Under the pieces are notes generated by a model. The model was given only the letters and a program-made list of their open reading frames with translations. It was not told the origin of the DNA and did not search any database. DNA of 64,000 bases from assembly GCF_000721495.1 (NCBI RefSeq), contig NZ_JOHY01000068.1, forward strand, positions 25,824 through 89,823, read 5' to 3'. A program made the translations under genes and the position numbers. Source of the DNA: Streptomyces sp. NRRL F-5123 (lineage in GTDB: Bacteria > Actinomycetota > Actinomycetes > Streptomycetales > Streptomycetaceae). This document shows, one piece after another, positions 17,870 to 25,201 of this stretch (position 1 is its first letter; the number at the start of each line of letters is the position of its first letter).

Positions 17870-18586
17870 ATGGGTTCGTGGCGGGTATGGCGGACGATCC
17901 TGGTCATCGTGGTGATACTCGGCGGCCTGTTCTACGCCGCCGACTGGTTCGCGGTGCGCGTGGTGGAGGACCGGGCCGCGGACAAGGCCCGTACGTCCGA
18001 GGGCCTGGAGCACAAGCCGGCGCTGTCGATAGACCACTTCCCGCGGCCGTTCCTGACGCAGGTGCTCTTCGGCAAGATCAAGCACGTCTCGATCAAGGCC
18101 GAGGACGTCAACGCGGGCGGTGGGCGGCAGGAGGTGCGGATCACGACCTTCACCGCCGACCTCTACGACGTGAAGCTCTCCGACAGCTTCTCCAGGGCGA
18201 CCGCAGACCGGGCCACCGGCGACGCCTTCGTGAGCTACGACGACCTGTCGAAGTCCGCGCCCGCCGGGATCAGGGTGAGCGCCGCGCCGCCGGCCGCCGA
18301 CGGCTCCGCGCGGGTGAAGCTGTCCGCGTCGCTGCCCGGCATGGGCGGTGACCTCAGCGTGTTCAGCAAGGTCGTGGTGAGCGGCCAGAAGATCACCCTG
18401 CACGCCGAGAGCATGCCCAAGGAGATCACCGCGCTGGGCCTGGAATCCTCCGTCCGCAAGCAGATCGACTTCGAGGCGAACCTGACCCACCTGCCCCACG
18501 GGATCACCCTCACCAAGGCGGTCGGCACCGCCACCGGAATGGACATCAAGGCCGCGGGGCAGAACGTGGAGCTGGTGTCGGGCTGA
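17870..18586 (+). CDS. DUF2993 (LmeA-like) lipid-binding protein
   Basis: 238-aa exported or membrane-anchored protein with an uncleaved signal-type helix (RTILVIVVILGGLFYAADWF) and a DUF2993 domain. It contains DHFPRPFLTQVLFGKIKHV, the family's conserved HFP..TQ motif, and the repeated VSG/VKL beta segments. The mycobacterial member LmeA binds phosphoinositides and supports lipomannan maturation, and sits beside sulfurtransferase and glnR genes there too (Rv0817c). ATG 17870 is taken as start; TTG 17852 is in frame. Confidence 0.85.
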   Translation: MGSWRVWRTILVIVVILGGLFYAADWFAVRVVEDRAADKARTSEGLEHKPALSIDHFPRPFLTQVLFGKIKHVSIKAEDVNAGGGRQEVRITTFTADLYDVKLSDSFSRATADRATGDAFVSYDDLSKSAPAGIRVSAAPPAADGSARVKLSASLPGMGGDLSVFSKVVVSGQKITLHAESMPKEITALGLESSVRKQIDFEANLTHLPHGITLTKAVGTATGMDIKAAGQNVELVSG

Positions 18587-18632
18587 TCCACGGCCTGACC
18601 GCGGCCTTCCGGTCGGGGACGATCACCGCGGA

Positions 18633-18665
18633 GGCGGGCGGGACGCTGCGGCGCCCGCCCGTTTT
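18633..18665 (+). terminator. Rho-independent terminator after the LmeA-like gene
   Basis: GGCGGGCG (18633-18640) pairs with CGCCCGCC (18652-18659) over an 11-nt loop, and CGTTTTCC follows. It separates the LmeA-like gene from the sulfur operon promoter just downstream. Confidence 0.75.
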
Positions 18666-18705
18666 CCGGTATATGGACAATCTTGTCTCGTCATTTGACA
18701 CGCCG

Positions 18706-18735
18706 GTGACACTCGCGGGTCCGCTTCCCTACGAT
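18706..18735 (+). promoter_or_regulatory. Promoter of the leader peptide-sulfurtransferase operon
   Basis: GTGACA at 18706-18711 and TACGAT at 18730-18735 are separated by 18 nt. The -10 element ends 7 nt before the ATG of the leader peptide, so transcription probably starts at or next to that ATG and the leader would be translated from a leaderless mRNA. Confidence 0.65.
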
Positions 18736-18742
18736 CGGGACC

Positions 18743-18823
18743 ATGAAGCGACAGGCGGATCTCACGAAGCGGCGGGCAGTCGACCTGTGCCGCGTCGCCG
18801 CCATGCTCTGTCGCATGCCCTGA
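18743..18823 (+). CDS. 26-aa Cys-containing leader peptide (putative attenuator)
   Basis: A 26-codon ORF with the sequence pattern RRAVDLCR..AMLCRMP, matching the short actinobacterial leader peptides (RRH-x-DLCR...LCR type) found upstream of sulfur-assimilation genes. Two cysteine codons sit in the second half, each within a Cys-Arg pair. It starts 7 nt after a -10 element and ends 189 nt before the sulfurtransferase. The known family is thought to sense cysteine or cysteinyl-tRNA supply through ribosome stalling and so control the downstream operon. The following 189 nt contain GC-rich inverted segments, but I did not resolve alternative hairpins. Confidence 0.75.
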   Translation: MKRQADLTKRRAVDLCRVAAMLCRMP

Positions 18824-19012
18824 GGGGCGGCAGCTCTCCCGCACCGCGCGTCCGGCCGCAAGGCGTCAGCGCTCCTGCCTGCCCCGCGCCGTGCCGCTCG
18901 CCGACAAGGCCGCCGGCCCGCACCGCACCCCCGCACCTCGCACCGCAAACGCACCGTGCGCCGCGTACCACGCAGCAACCGCAGCATCCGTACTGCCCCG
19001 GAGGAGAACAGC

Positions 19013-19849
19013 ATGAGCCGCAGTGACGTCCTGGTCGACGCCGACTGGGTCGAGGCCCACATCGACGACCCCAAGGTGGTCATCGTCGAGGTGGACGAGG
19101 ACACCTCGGCGTACGACAAGAACCACATCAAGAACGCCGTCCGCATCGACTGGAAGCAGGACCTCCAGGACCCGGTCCGCCGCGACTTCGTGGACCAGGC
19201 GGGCTTCGAGGCGCTGCTGTCCGCCAAGGGCATCGCCAACGACGACACGGTCGTCCTCTACGGCGGCAACAACAACTGGTTCGCGTCCTACGCCTACTGG
19301 TACTTCAAGCTCTACGGCCACGACTCGGTCAAGCTGCTCGACGGCGGCCGCAAGAAGTGGGAGCTGGACTCCCGCGACCTCGTCGCCGCCGTGCCCACGC
19401 GCCCCGCGACGGAGTACAAGGCCAAGGCCCAGAACACCGCGATCCGCGCCTTCCGCGACGACGTCGTGGCCGCGATCGGCTCGCTGAACCTGGTCGACGT
19501 GCGCTCGCCCGACGAGTTCTCCGGCAAGCTGCTCGCCCCGGCCCACCTGCCGCAGGAGCAGTCGCAGCGCCCCGGCCACGTGCCGAGCGCCCGCAACATC
19601 CCGTGGTCGAAGAACGCCAACGACGACGGCACGTTCAAGTCCGACGACGAGCTGAAGAAGCTCTACGAGGACGAGAACGTCGACCTGGCCAAGGACACCA
19701 TCGCCTACTGCCGCATCGGCGAGCGCTCCGCGCTCACCTGGTTCGTGCTGCACGAGCTGCTCGACCAGGGCAACGTCAAGAACTACGACGGCTCGTGGAC
19801 CGAGTACGGCTCGCTGGTGGGCGTGCCGATCGAGCTCGGCGCCAACTGA
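19013..19849 (+). CDS. cysA: Thiosulfate/3-mercaptopyruvate sulfurtransferase (two-domain rhodanese)
   Basis: 278-aa enzyme that moves sulfane sulfur from thiosulfate to an acceptor through a cysteine persulfide. The inactive N-terminal rhodanese domain (VEVDEDTSAYDKNHI) is followed by the catalytic domain with VDVRSPDEF, GHVPSARNIPW and the active-site loop CRIGERS (Cys near residue 232). GGAGGAG-type Shine-Dalgarno GAGGAGA precedes ATG 19013. Operon with the SseC gene 58 bp downstream, as in mycobacterial cysA2-sseC. Regulated in all likelihood by the upstream Cys leader peptide. Confidence 0.95.
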   Translation: MSRSDVLVDADWVEAHIDDPKVVIVEVDEDTSAYDKNHIKNAVRIDWKQDLQDPVRRDFVDQAGFEALLSAKGIANDDTVVLYGGNNNWFASYAYWYFKLYGHDSVKLLDGGRKKWELDSRDLVAAVPTRPATEYKAKAQNTAIRAFRDDVVAAIGSLNLVDVRSPDEFSGKLLAPAHLPQEQSQRPGHVPSARNIPWSKNANDDGTFKSDDELKKLYEDENVDLAKDTIAYCRIGERSALTWFVLHELLDQGNVKNYDGSWTEYGSLVGVPIELGAN

Positions 19850-19907
19850 CCCCGACTCCGATCACCCCGATCGACGACCCCCAGCGACAAGGCGAGGACT
19901 GAACGTT

Positions 19908-20198
19908 ATGTGTGGAGCGAAGGCCGGCGGCCCGGAACTGGCGGGCATCGACGTGGCCAAGGAGACCATCATCCAGGGCTCCGTCACCCGTGACGGCGAG
20001 CCCGTCAGCGGTTACGTGCGACTCCTGGACGGCGGCGGCGAGTTCACCGCCGAGGTGCCGACCTCGGCGACCGGGCAGTTCCGCTTCTTCGCGGCGCCCG
20101 GCACCTGGACGCTGCGCGCGCTCGTACCCGGCGCGACCGTGGACCGCACGGTCGTTGCCCAGCAGGGCACGGCGTCCGAGGTGGCCATCGCCGTCTGA
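19908..20198 (+). CDS. sseC: SseC-like DUF1416 protein
   Basis: 96-aa small protein beginning MCGAKAGGPELAGIDVAKET, the diagnostic DUF1416 start, followed by a beta-rich fold (VRLLDGGGEFTAEV, FRFFAAPGTWTLRAL) similar to prealbumin-like domains. The N-terminal Cys2 is conserved and could carry or accept sulfur. It always accompanies CysA-type sulfurtransferases in actinobacteria (SseC); its exact chemistry is not established. A strong terminator follows at 20256. Confidence 0.92.
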   Translation: MCGAKAGGPELAGIDVAKETIIQGSVTRDGEPVSGYVRLLDGGGEFTAEVPTSATGQFRFFAAPGTWTLRALVPGATVDRTVVAQQGTASEVAIAV

Positions 20199-20255
20199 GA
20201 CGGTTCGACCGGCATACGGTCGTTGTACGGCTGTACGGCTGTACGGCTGTTCTGT

Positions 20256-20290
20256 GGAGGGCCGCATCCCGCGACGGGGTGCGGCCCTCC
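20256..20290 (+). terminator. 15-bp hairpin terminator of the cysA-sseC operon
   Basis: GGAGGGCCGCATCCC (20256-20270) pairs with 20276-20290 over a 5-nt loop with one G-T pair. There is no T-run. Just before it the octamer TGTACGGC is repeated in tandem (20224-20248). Confidence 0.8.
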
Positions 20291-20375
20291 GCCGCGGCCC
20301 GCCCTCTCCCGTACGGGCGCGGTCCGTTCCGTCCGTTCTGTTTCGGTATCCGCCTGGCGGACGTACCGTTGACAT

Positions 20376-20696
20376 GTGGACGCACGACGCCGTCACTGGT
20401 ATTTCGCCATGATGGGCACCTGCGTGGTGCTGTTCGTCATGGCGTGGGCAGTCGTGCGCCTGTGGTCCGTTCCGGCAGCGATCGTGATGTGCCTGGTGGC
20501 CATGACCATCCCGCCCTTCGCGGCGATCGTCGCCAACCGGCGCCGCCCGGGGGAGCGGTGGTTCGACGAGCAGGACGGGTCGGAGGACGGCGACGGCGCC
20601 GACGACGGGCAGGGTGTCTCCGACACCGGCGACCCGCAGTCGGACGCGTGGTGGAACGAACTGGAGGGGCGGGGCCGCAAGGACCACCGCAGATGA
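20376..20696 (+). CDS. DUF3099-type small membrane protein
   Basis: 106-aa protein starting at GTG 20376. RRRHWYFAMMGTCVVLFVMA and the second helix VPAAIVMCLVAMTIPPFAAIVANRR are the two membrane segments typical of DUF3099; an acidic cytoplasmic tail follows (DGSEDGDGADDG) ending in WWNELEGRGRKDHRR. The -10 hexamer TACCGT lies 6 nt before the GTG, so the mRNA is probably leaderless. Function unknown. Confidence 0.85.
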   Translation: MDARRRHWYFAMMGTCVVLFVMAWAVVRLWSVPAAIVMCLVAMTIPPFAAIVANRRRPGERWFDEQDGSEDGDGADDGQGVSDTGDPQSDAWWNELEGRGRKDHRR

Positions 20697-20697
20697 G

Positions 20698-20725
20698 GCC
20701 GGGGCCGCCAGGCCCCGCTTTTTTT
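20698..20725. terminator. Intrinsic terminator with T-run after the DUF3099 gene
   Basis: GGGGCC-GCCA-GGCCCC (20701-20716) is followed by GC and eight T residues. It lies between the convergent DUF3099 and DsrE genes. This is one of few T-tailed terminators in the window. Confidence 0.9.
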
Positions 20726-20774
20726 GTGCGCTCTGTCTGCTCTTCGTGCGTGCGTCCTCGTGCGTGCGCGCGCC

Positions 20775-21137
20775 TCAGTAGACGAGCGCCTGCACGCCCT
20801 CCGGCATGATCTCGCTGACGAAGACCTGCGCGCCCGCGATGCGGACACCCGGCAGGACGTCCCGCTCGGTGATGTCGCGACGGGCGGCGCACTGGCTGCA
20901 CAGCGTGACCTGGCCCGCTCCGACGACCGCGTCGAGCAGGTCGGGAAGCGGCGCGGCGTGCGGGAGTTCGAACTCCGCGGCCCTCCCCGGCAGTGCGAAC
21001 CAGGCAGACTCGCCCGTCAGCCACAGCGACACCTGCACACCGCTCGCCACCGCGACCGCGGCCACCGTGAAGGCCTGCGAGCACCGCTCGGGCGCGTCGG
21101 CGCCCGCCGTCACCTTGATCACCAGCTTGTTCGCCAT
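20775..21137 (-). CDS. DsrE family protein
   Basis: 120-aa protein with the DsrE/TusD-like fold: VIKVTAGADAPERCSQAFTVA at the N-terminus, then LWLTGESAWFALPG and a conserved CSQCAARR motif (two Cys near residue 80). Such proteins carry persulfide sulfur or bind small sulfur compounds, which fits its closeness to the cysA-sseC operon, though it is convergent and separately transcribed. GTG-free ATG start at 21137. Exact function unknown. Confidence 0.88.
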   Translation of the reverse strand: MANKLVIKVTAGADAPERCSQAFTVAAVAVASGVQVSLWLTGESAWFALPGRAAEFELPHAAPLPDLLDAVVGAGQVTLCSQCAARRDITERDVLPGVRIAGAQVFVSEIMPEGVQALVY

Positions 21138-21286
21138 CCGACCAGCCTAGGTGCTGGGTGTATGTGGCACACATCACGTCGGGTCTGTGCATATTCGGTG
21201 GGGATGCGGTGTGGCGGCTGGACATAATACGAGTCTGTGTGTGATCGGTCGCACACGTGTACGTACATGCGCCTGGGGGGGCACCC

Positions 21287-22114
21287 ATGGAGGAGTTGGG
21301 CGGCGACGTGCGCCGCGACGACGACGGCGGAGCGGACGGGGAACGGGCCCCGTCCTTCGAACCGGAGCTGACCGGGGCCACCGCCCCGCCCGTGCCCGCC
21401 GAGCGGCCCTACCGGCCGATGACCCGGCGGAAGCTCACGCTCGTGCTCGCCGCGGCTCTCGTGCTCGGCGTGCTGGCCGGCGGCGGGGCGGGCTACGCCG
21501 TGCAGAGCGGCCGCCCGGCCACACCGCTGCCGCCGCTCGTCGCCGCGGGCCCGACCCAGCCCGCGGGCCCCGGGCCCACGCAGCCCGCGCCCCAGGTCGC
21601 CGACGACCGCAACGCGATCTACGAGGGCAACCTGCTCAAGATGCTGGTGGCGGCCCCCGACGGGGCCAAGCACAGCGAGCGCGGCTGGGTCACGCAGGCG
21701 GAACTGGCCGACGAGCTGGACGGGTACAACTCCTTCGAGGAACTCAACGAGCGCGGATTCCGGCGCGCGGTCGAGGCCTCCTGGGACAGCGGGCACGACG
21801 ACGCGGTCACCACCGACGTCCTGCTCACCCAGTACCGCGACGACACGAGTGTCTACACCGAGCAGGCGCTGCGCGACTCCGCCGGCAACGCGGACCGCGA
21901 CCACCAGCAGCACGCGGTGCCGCTGCCCGGCACCGTGGACGGCACGGTGTTCGCCTCGAGCAAGCCCTACAAGGAGGACGACCTGGAGGTCTACGTCGGC
22001 CAGGCCGACGCCCGGGTCGGGAACATCTTCGTCGAGGTCTACATCTCGTCGCTCGACCCGGTGAGTGAGAAAGCCCTCCAGTCCGTGATCACGAAGCAGC
22101 TGGAGCGGCTGTGA
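21287..22114 (+). CDS. Single-pass membrane protein of a three-gene operon (gene 1)
   Basis: 275-aa protein I do not recognise. An acidic cytoplasmic tail is followed by basic TRRKLT, a membrane helix (LVLAAALVLGVLAGGGAGYAV), a Pro-rich linker (PTQPAGPGPTQPAP) and an extracytoplasmic domain of ~165 residues with acidic-aromatic stretches (ADELDGYNSFEELNERGFRRA). ATG 21287 is preceded by a weak GGGGGGG. Its stop overlaps the next gene's GTG by 4 nt. The tail-helix-linker plan is shared with the two following genes, suggesting duplication or a multi-subunit envelope complex. Confidence 0.75.
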   Translation: MEELGGDVRRDDDGGADGERAPSFEPELTGATAPPVPAERPYRPMTRRKLTLVLAAALVLGVLAGGGAGYAVQSGRPATPLPPLVAAGPTQPAGPGPTQPAPQVADDRNAIYEGNLLKMLVAAPDGAKHSERGWVTQAELADELDGYNSFEELNERGFRRAVEASWDSGHDDAVTTDVLLTQYRDDTSVYTEQALRDSAGNADRDHQQHAVPLPGTVDGTVFASSKPYKEDDLEVYVGQADARVGNIFVEVYISSLDPVSEKALQSVITKQLERL

Positions 22115-23256
22115 GCGACGAGACCCCGCGCCCCGCGCAGCCCGAGGCGCCCGCCGTACCCGAGCCGGAAGCGGCCCCGGCCGCCGAGGTGACGCCCGAG
22201 CCCGCGCCCGAGCCTGCCGCCGAGCCCGCGCCCGAGCTTGCCGCGGAGGTGGCGCCCGCGCCGGAGCCTGCCGCCGAGGTGACCCCGGAGCCCGCGCCCG
22301 CGCCGGACACCGGGACGGGAGCGGCCCCCGAGGGTGTGCTTCCCGTGCAGCCCGCGGCGTTCGCCGCGCCCGTACCGCCGCCGCCCTCCGCGTACGGATA
22401 CCCGGGCGGGCAGCCGTACGCCTACCCGGCGTGGGAGACACCCGTGCCGCCCGCGCCCCCGCGGAGGAAGCGGCGGACCGCGCTGCTCGTGGCCGGCGCC
22501 CTCGTGGTGGTCGCCGCGGCCGGCGGGGGCTACGCGCTCACCCGGGACGGCGACGGGGGCGGCAGGCCCGGCACGCCCGTGGCCGAGCCGTCGGCGACGG
22601 CCACCCCGACGCCGAGCAGCACGTACGCGGTGACCGCGGGCGGTACCCATGTCGGCGACCTCGGCCAGATGCTGCTGCCGATGCCCGAGAGCATGCGGCC
22701 GGGCCCGGACGTCGAGCAGTTCGGGAACGACTCCGTCCTCGACGCCTCGCGGGCGAAGACGCTGCTCATGGGCGGCGACAGCGGATCCTCCCTCTTCACC
22801 TCCGCGCAGCGCCGCCAGCTCGAAGCCGACATCGACGCGATGCACGTCAAGGGCGCCGCCCTGCGCACGTATCGCACCGCGGACAACAAGCAGACGTACC
22901 AGCTCTTCCTCGTGCAGGTCGGCAACAAGACGGCCGCGAACGCCGGGCCGGAGGCCTACCGCTCGCTGACCAAGGGCTCGAAGTACCTGGAGATGGGCCC
23001 GGACGTGCCCGGCTACCCGCACGCGGTGTGCGTGCGCCCCTCCGACAACTCCGACGACGACTACAGCGACGACGACTACAGCGACGACTACGACAACTAC
23101 GACTATCCGTCCGTCGACACCATGTTCTGCGAGGCCACGGAGGGCGACCTGATGGTGCAGTTCCAGGCGGTCGGCACGGCGCTCGACGAGGACGACATCT
23201 CCTCGCTGCTGCGCCTCCAGCTCGACCGGGTCAAGGCACCGGAGGAGGGCATCTGA
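22111..23256 (+). CDS. Single-pass membrane protein of a three-gene operon (gene 2)
   Basis: 381-aa protein of unknown function starting at GTG 22111 inside the previous stop codon. The N-terminal ~105 residues are almost only Pro, Ala, Glu and Val with repeated AAEVTPEPAPEPAAEP units. A basic RRKRR precedes the helix TALLVAGALVVVAAAGGGYAL. The outer domain contains VGDLGQMLLPMPESMR and, near its C-terminus, the acidic-aromatic repeat DDDYSDDDYSDDYDNYDYP. The LRxLLLP/VGDLxQMLLPMP motif is also seen in gene 3 (YADLRTLLLPEPQ), indicating that both outer domains are related. Confidence 0.75.
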   Translation: MSDETPRPAQPEAPAVPEPEAAPAAEVTPEPAPEPAAEPAPELAAEVAPAPEPAAEVTPEPAPAPDTGTGAAPEGVLPVQPAAFAAPVPPPPSAYGYPGGQPYAYPAWETPVPPAPPRRKRRTALLVAGALVVVAAAGGGYALTRDGDGGGRPGTPVAEPSATATPTPSSTYAVTAGGTHVGDLGQMLLPMPESMRPGPDVEQFGNDSVLDASRAKTLLMGGDSGSSLFTSAQRRQLEADIDAMHVKGAALRTYRTADNKQTYQLFLVQVGNKTAANAGPEAYRSLTKGSKYLEMGPDVPGYPHAVCVRPSDNSDDDYSDDDYSDDYDNYDYPSVDTMFCEATEGDLMVQFQAVGTALDEDDISSLLRLQLDRVKAPEEGI

Positions 23257-24263
23257 TGTCCGACGCGTCCGAGGTCCCCGAGCCTGCGCCCGTCCCCGCC
23301 GCAGGCGGGCCCGCCGAGCCCGGGCCCGTGCCCGTCCCCGAGGCCCCCGCACCGGCCCCCGAGTCCCCGCCCGCGCCCGCGCCGCCCGCTCCCGAAGCCG
23401 TGCACCCCGCCGCCCCGTCCGCGTACGCGCCCCCTGCGTACGCACCGGCCGCGTACCCACCGCCCCCGCCCGGATACGTGACCGGCGCGCAGGCCGTGCC
23501 GTCCGCGCCCCGGCGGATGAGCCCGCGGACGCGGGTGAGGCTGCGCTGGACCGCGGTGCTGCTGGTCTTCGCCGTCTTCGGCGCCGGTACGGCCTACGCC
23601 GTGACGCGCCCGGAGCGTACGAAGATCCCCGGCCTCAAGACGCCCGACGACGGACGCTGGACGTACCCCGCGCTCGCGCTGCCGCAGCTGCCGGGCAGCA
23701 AGCCCCGCCCCTTCGACTCCACGCACAACCCCGCCGCCGTGCACTACGCCGACCTGCGGACCCTGCTCCTCCCCGAGCCGCAGGACGCGGTGGACGACGC
23801 CGCACTCCCCGGCGCGAAGGGCTGGCTGCCGCCTTCCGCCTACCTCGCGACGCGCCCGAACGGCGACGGCCCGCAGCAGGAGGCCGCGCTCAACGAGGGC
23901 GGCCTGCGGCACATCGCGGCCCGCGGCTGGACCATGCCGGACGGCACCCGCGGTGAGGTGTACCTGCTCCAGTTCATCTCCAGGGCCTACGCGGGCCGCT
24001 ACCTCCAGGACCAGGGGTCGACGCCCCCCAAGGGCGTGTCCGCGGGCGAGAAGGACTCCGCGCCGAGCGACCTCACCCACCCCGAGGGCACCGCCGTCCA
24101 CGCGTTCGGCGAGAAGACCCCGTACGGCCCCGAGATGACGCGGTACGCCGCCGTCGGCGCGGGCGACACCGTCGCGGTCGTGACGCTCACCCGCAAGGGC
24201 GGCGCCGTACCGGAGCAGGCCTTCGCCCAGACGGTCGCCCTCCAGGCGCAGATGCTCGGCTGA
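23256..24263 (+). CDS. Single-pass membrane protein of a three-gene operon (gene 3)
   Basis: 335-aa protein of unknown function, ATG overlapping the previous TGA by 1 nt. Pro/Ala-rich tail (1 to ~85), basic segment RRMSPRTRVRLRW, helix TAVLLVFAVFGAGTAYAV and an outer domain of ~215 residues. Within it YADLRTLLLPEPQ, GLRHIAARGWTMPDGT and a VYLLQF strand correspond to segments of gene 2 (LRTYRTADNKQTYQLFLVQV). The three genes end at a hairpin at 24300. Possible roles in cell-envelope assembly or sensing cannot be decided from sequence. Confidence 0.75.
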   Translation: MSDASEVPEPAPVPAAGGPAEPGPVPVPEAPAPAPESPPAPAPPAPEAVHPAAPSAYAPPAYAPAAYPPPPPGYVTGAQAVPSAPRRMSPRTRVRLRWTAVLLVFAVFGAGTAYAVTRPERTKIPGLKTPDDGRWTYPALALPQLPGSKPRPFDSTHNPAAVHYADLRTLLLPEPQDAVDDAALPGAKGWLPPSAYLATRPNGDGPQQEAALNEGGLRHIAARGWTMPDGTRGEVYLLQFISRAYAGRYLQDQGSTPPKGVSAGEKDSAPSDLTHPEGTAVHAFGEKTPYGPEMTRYAAVGAGDTVAVVTLTRKGGAVPEQAFAQTVALQAQMLG

Positions 24264-24299
24264 CCCCGCCCGCCCCCGTCCCCCTGTCCCACGGAAGGC

Positions 24300-24340
24300 C
24301 CCGGCCCCTCCGCCGCACCCGGCGCGGGGGCCGGGCGCTT
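24300..24340 (+). terminator. Hairpin after the three-gene membrane operon
   Basis: CCCGGCCCC (24300-24308) pairs with GGGGCCGGG (24327-24335), followed by CGCTTTCC. It lies 37 bp after the operon's last stop codon. Confidence 0.6.
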
Positions 24341-24441
24341 TCCGCCGCCCCCCACGTCAGACGGCCTGTCCGCGTCCGCGCGAGGCCGCGCACTAGACTT
24401 GGCGGCGGCCCTGCCCGCTGCCCTCGCGAGGAGCACGTCCC

Positions 24442-24546
24442 GTGCACATTGAGTACTACTTCGACGCCCTGCTCGTGCTGGTGTGCGTCGCCGTCGCCGC
24501 GTTCGCGCTCTACGCGGTCAAGAAGCTCTACCAGGGCCAGCGCTGA
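24442..24546 (+). CDS. 34-aa single-helix membrane peptide
   Basis: A 34-codon gene starting at GTG 24442 with GCGAGGAG 8 nt upstream. The product reads VHIEYYFDALLVLVCVAVAA then FALYAVKKLYQGQR: a short acidic/aromatic start, one membrane helix containing a cysteine, and a basic C-terminus that would lie in the cytoplasm. TAGACT at 24393-24398 could be its -10 element. It ends 1 nt before the nitrobindin ATG, so both are cotranscribed. Function unknown. Confidence 0.72.
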   Translation: MHIEYYFDALLVLVCVAVAAFALYAVKKLYQGQR

Positions 24547-24547
24547 C

Positions 24548-25111
24548 ATGATCGAGATCCCGTCCGACCTGCACCCCGACCTCGTGCCGCTGGCCTTCCT
24601 CCTCGGCCGCTGGGAGGGCGCGGGCGTCTTCGAATTCCCCGGCGCCGAGAAGTGCAACTTCGGGCAGGAGGTCGTCTTCCGCCACGACGGCCGGCCGTTC
24701 CTGGAGTACACCTCGCACACCTGGGTGCTGGACGCCGAGGGCAAGAAGACCCGCCCGCTGGAGAGCGAGACGGGCTACTGGCGGATCGGCGCGGACCGCA
24801 AGGTGGACGTCACGACGACCCGCGACGAGGGCGTCGTCGAGATCTGGACCGGTGAGCTGGCCGAGGGCAAGCCGCAGATCGACCTGGTCACGGACGCGGT
24901 CGCCCGGCTGCCCTTCGCCCCGGAGTACAGCGGCGGCAAGCGGCTGTACGGCTACGTGAAGAGCGACCTGATGTGGGTCGGCGAGAAGGCCACGCCGTCC
25001 GTGCCGCTGCGCCCGTACATGTCCGCGCACCTGAAGAAGGTCGTGGACCCGCGCGAGTGGGTCGGTGACCTCAAGGACCTCCCGGACGACGGGATCGCCT
25101 TCTTCAAGTAA
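24548..25111 (+). CDS. Nitrobindin-like heme-binding protein (FABP/DUF1794)
   Basis: 187-aa beta-barrel protein of the nitrobindin family, which binds ferric heme and can scavenge or isomerise reactive nitrogen species. The diagnostic motif LLGRWEGAGVFEFPG lies near residue 18, and strands VFRHDGRPFLEYTSHTW and ETGYWRIGADRKVDV follow. A C-terminal AHLKKV segment carries the histidine that could be the axial heme ligand. Mycobacterial Rv0813c is the same family and sits in an equivalent gene block. A palindromic terminator overlaps its stop codon. Confidence 0.92.
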   Translation: MIEIPSDLHPDLVPLAFLLGRWEGAGVFEFPGAEKCNFGQEVVFRHDGRPFLEYTSHTWVLDAEGKKTRPLESETGYWRIGADRKVDVTTTRDEGVVEIWTGELAEGKPQIDLVTDAVARLPFAPEYSGGKRLYGYVKSDLMWVGEKATPSVPLRPYMSAHLKKVVDPREWVGDLKDLPDDGIAFFK

Positions 25112-25127
25112 CCGCCGCGCGGCGGTT
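25110..25127 (+). terminator. Perfect 18-bp palindrome at the nitrobindin stop codon
   Basis: AACCGCCGCGCGGCGGTT is fully self-complementary and begins within the TAA stop codon. It can form an 8-bp stem and probably ends the membrane peptide-nitrobindin transcript before nur. Confidence 0.65.
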
Positions 25128-25201
25128 AGGACGTAGGGGTCCGACCCCTGCCCGCGGTCCGGACCCGGGGCGCGGGGGCGCCACCGCCCTACACTGGCCA
25201 C

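Noticed and set aside
16133..18499. A 788-codon minus-strand frame opposite the MoaD, membrane-protein and LmeA-like genes
   Set aside because: Composition-driven antisense frame; the plus-strand proteins have recognisable domains and ribosome sites.
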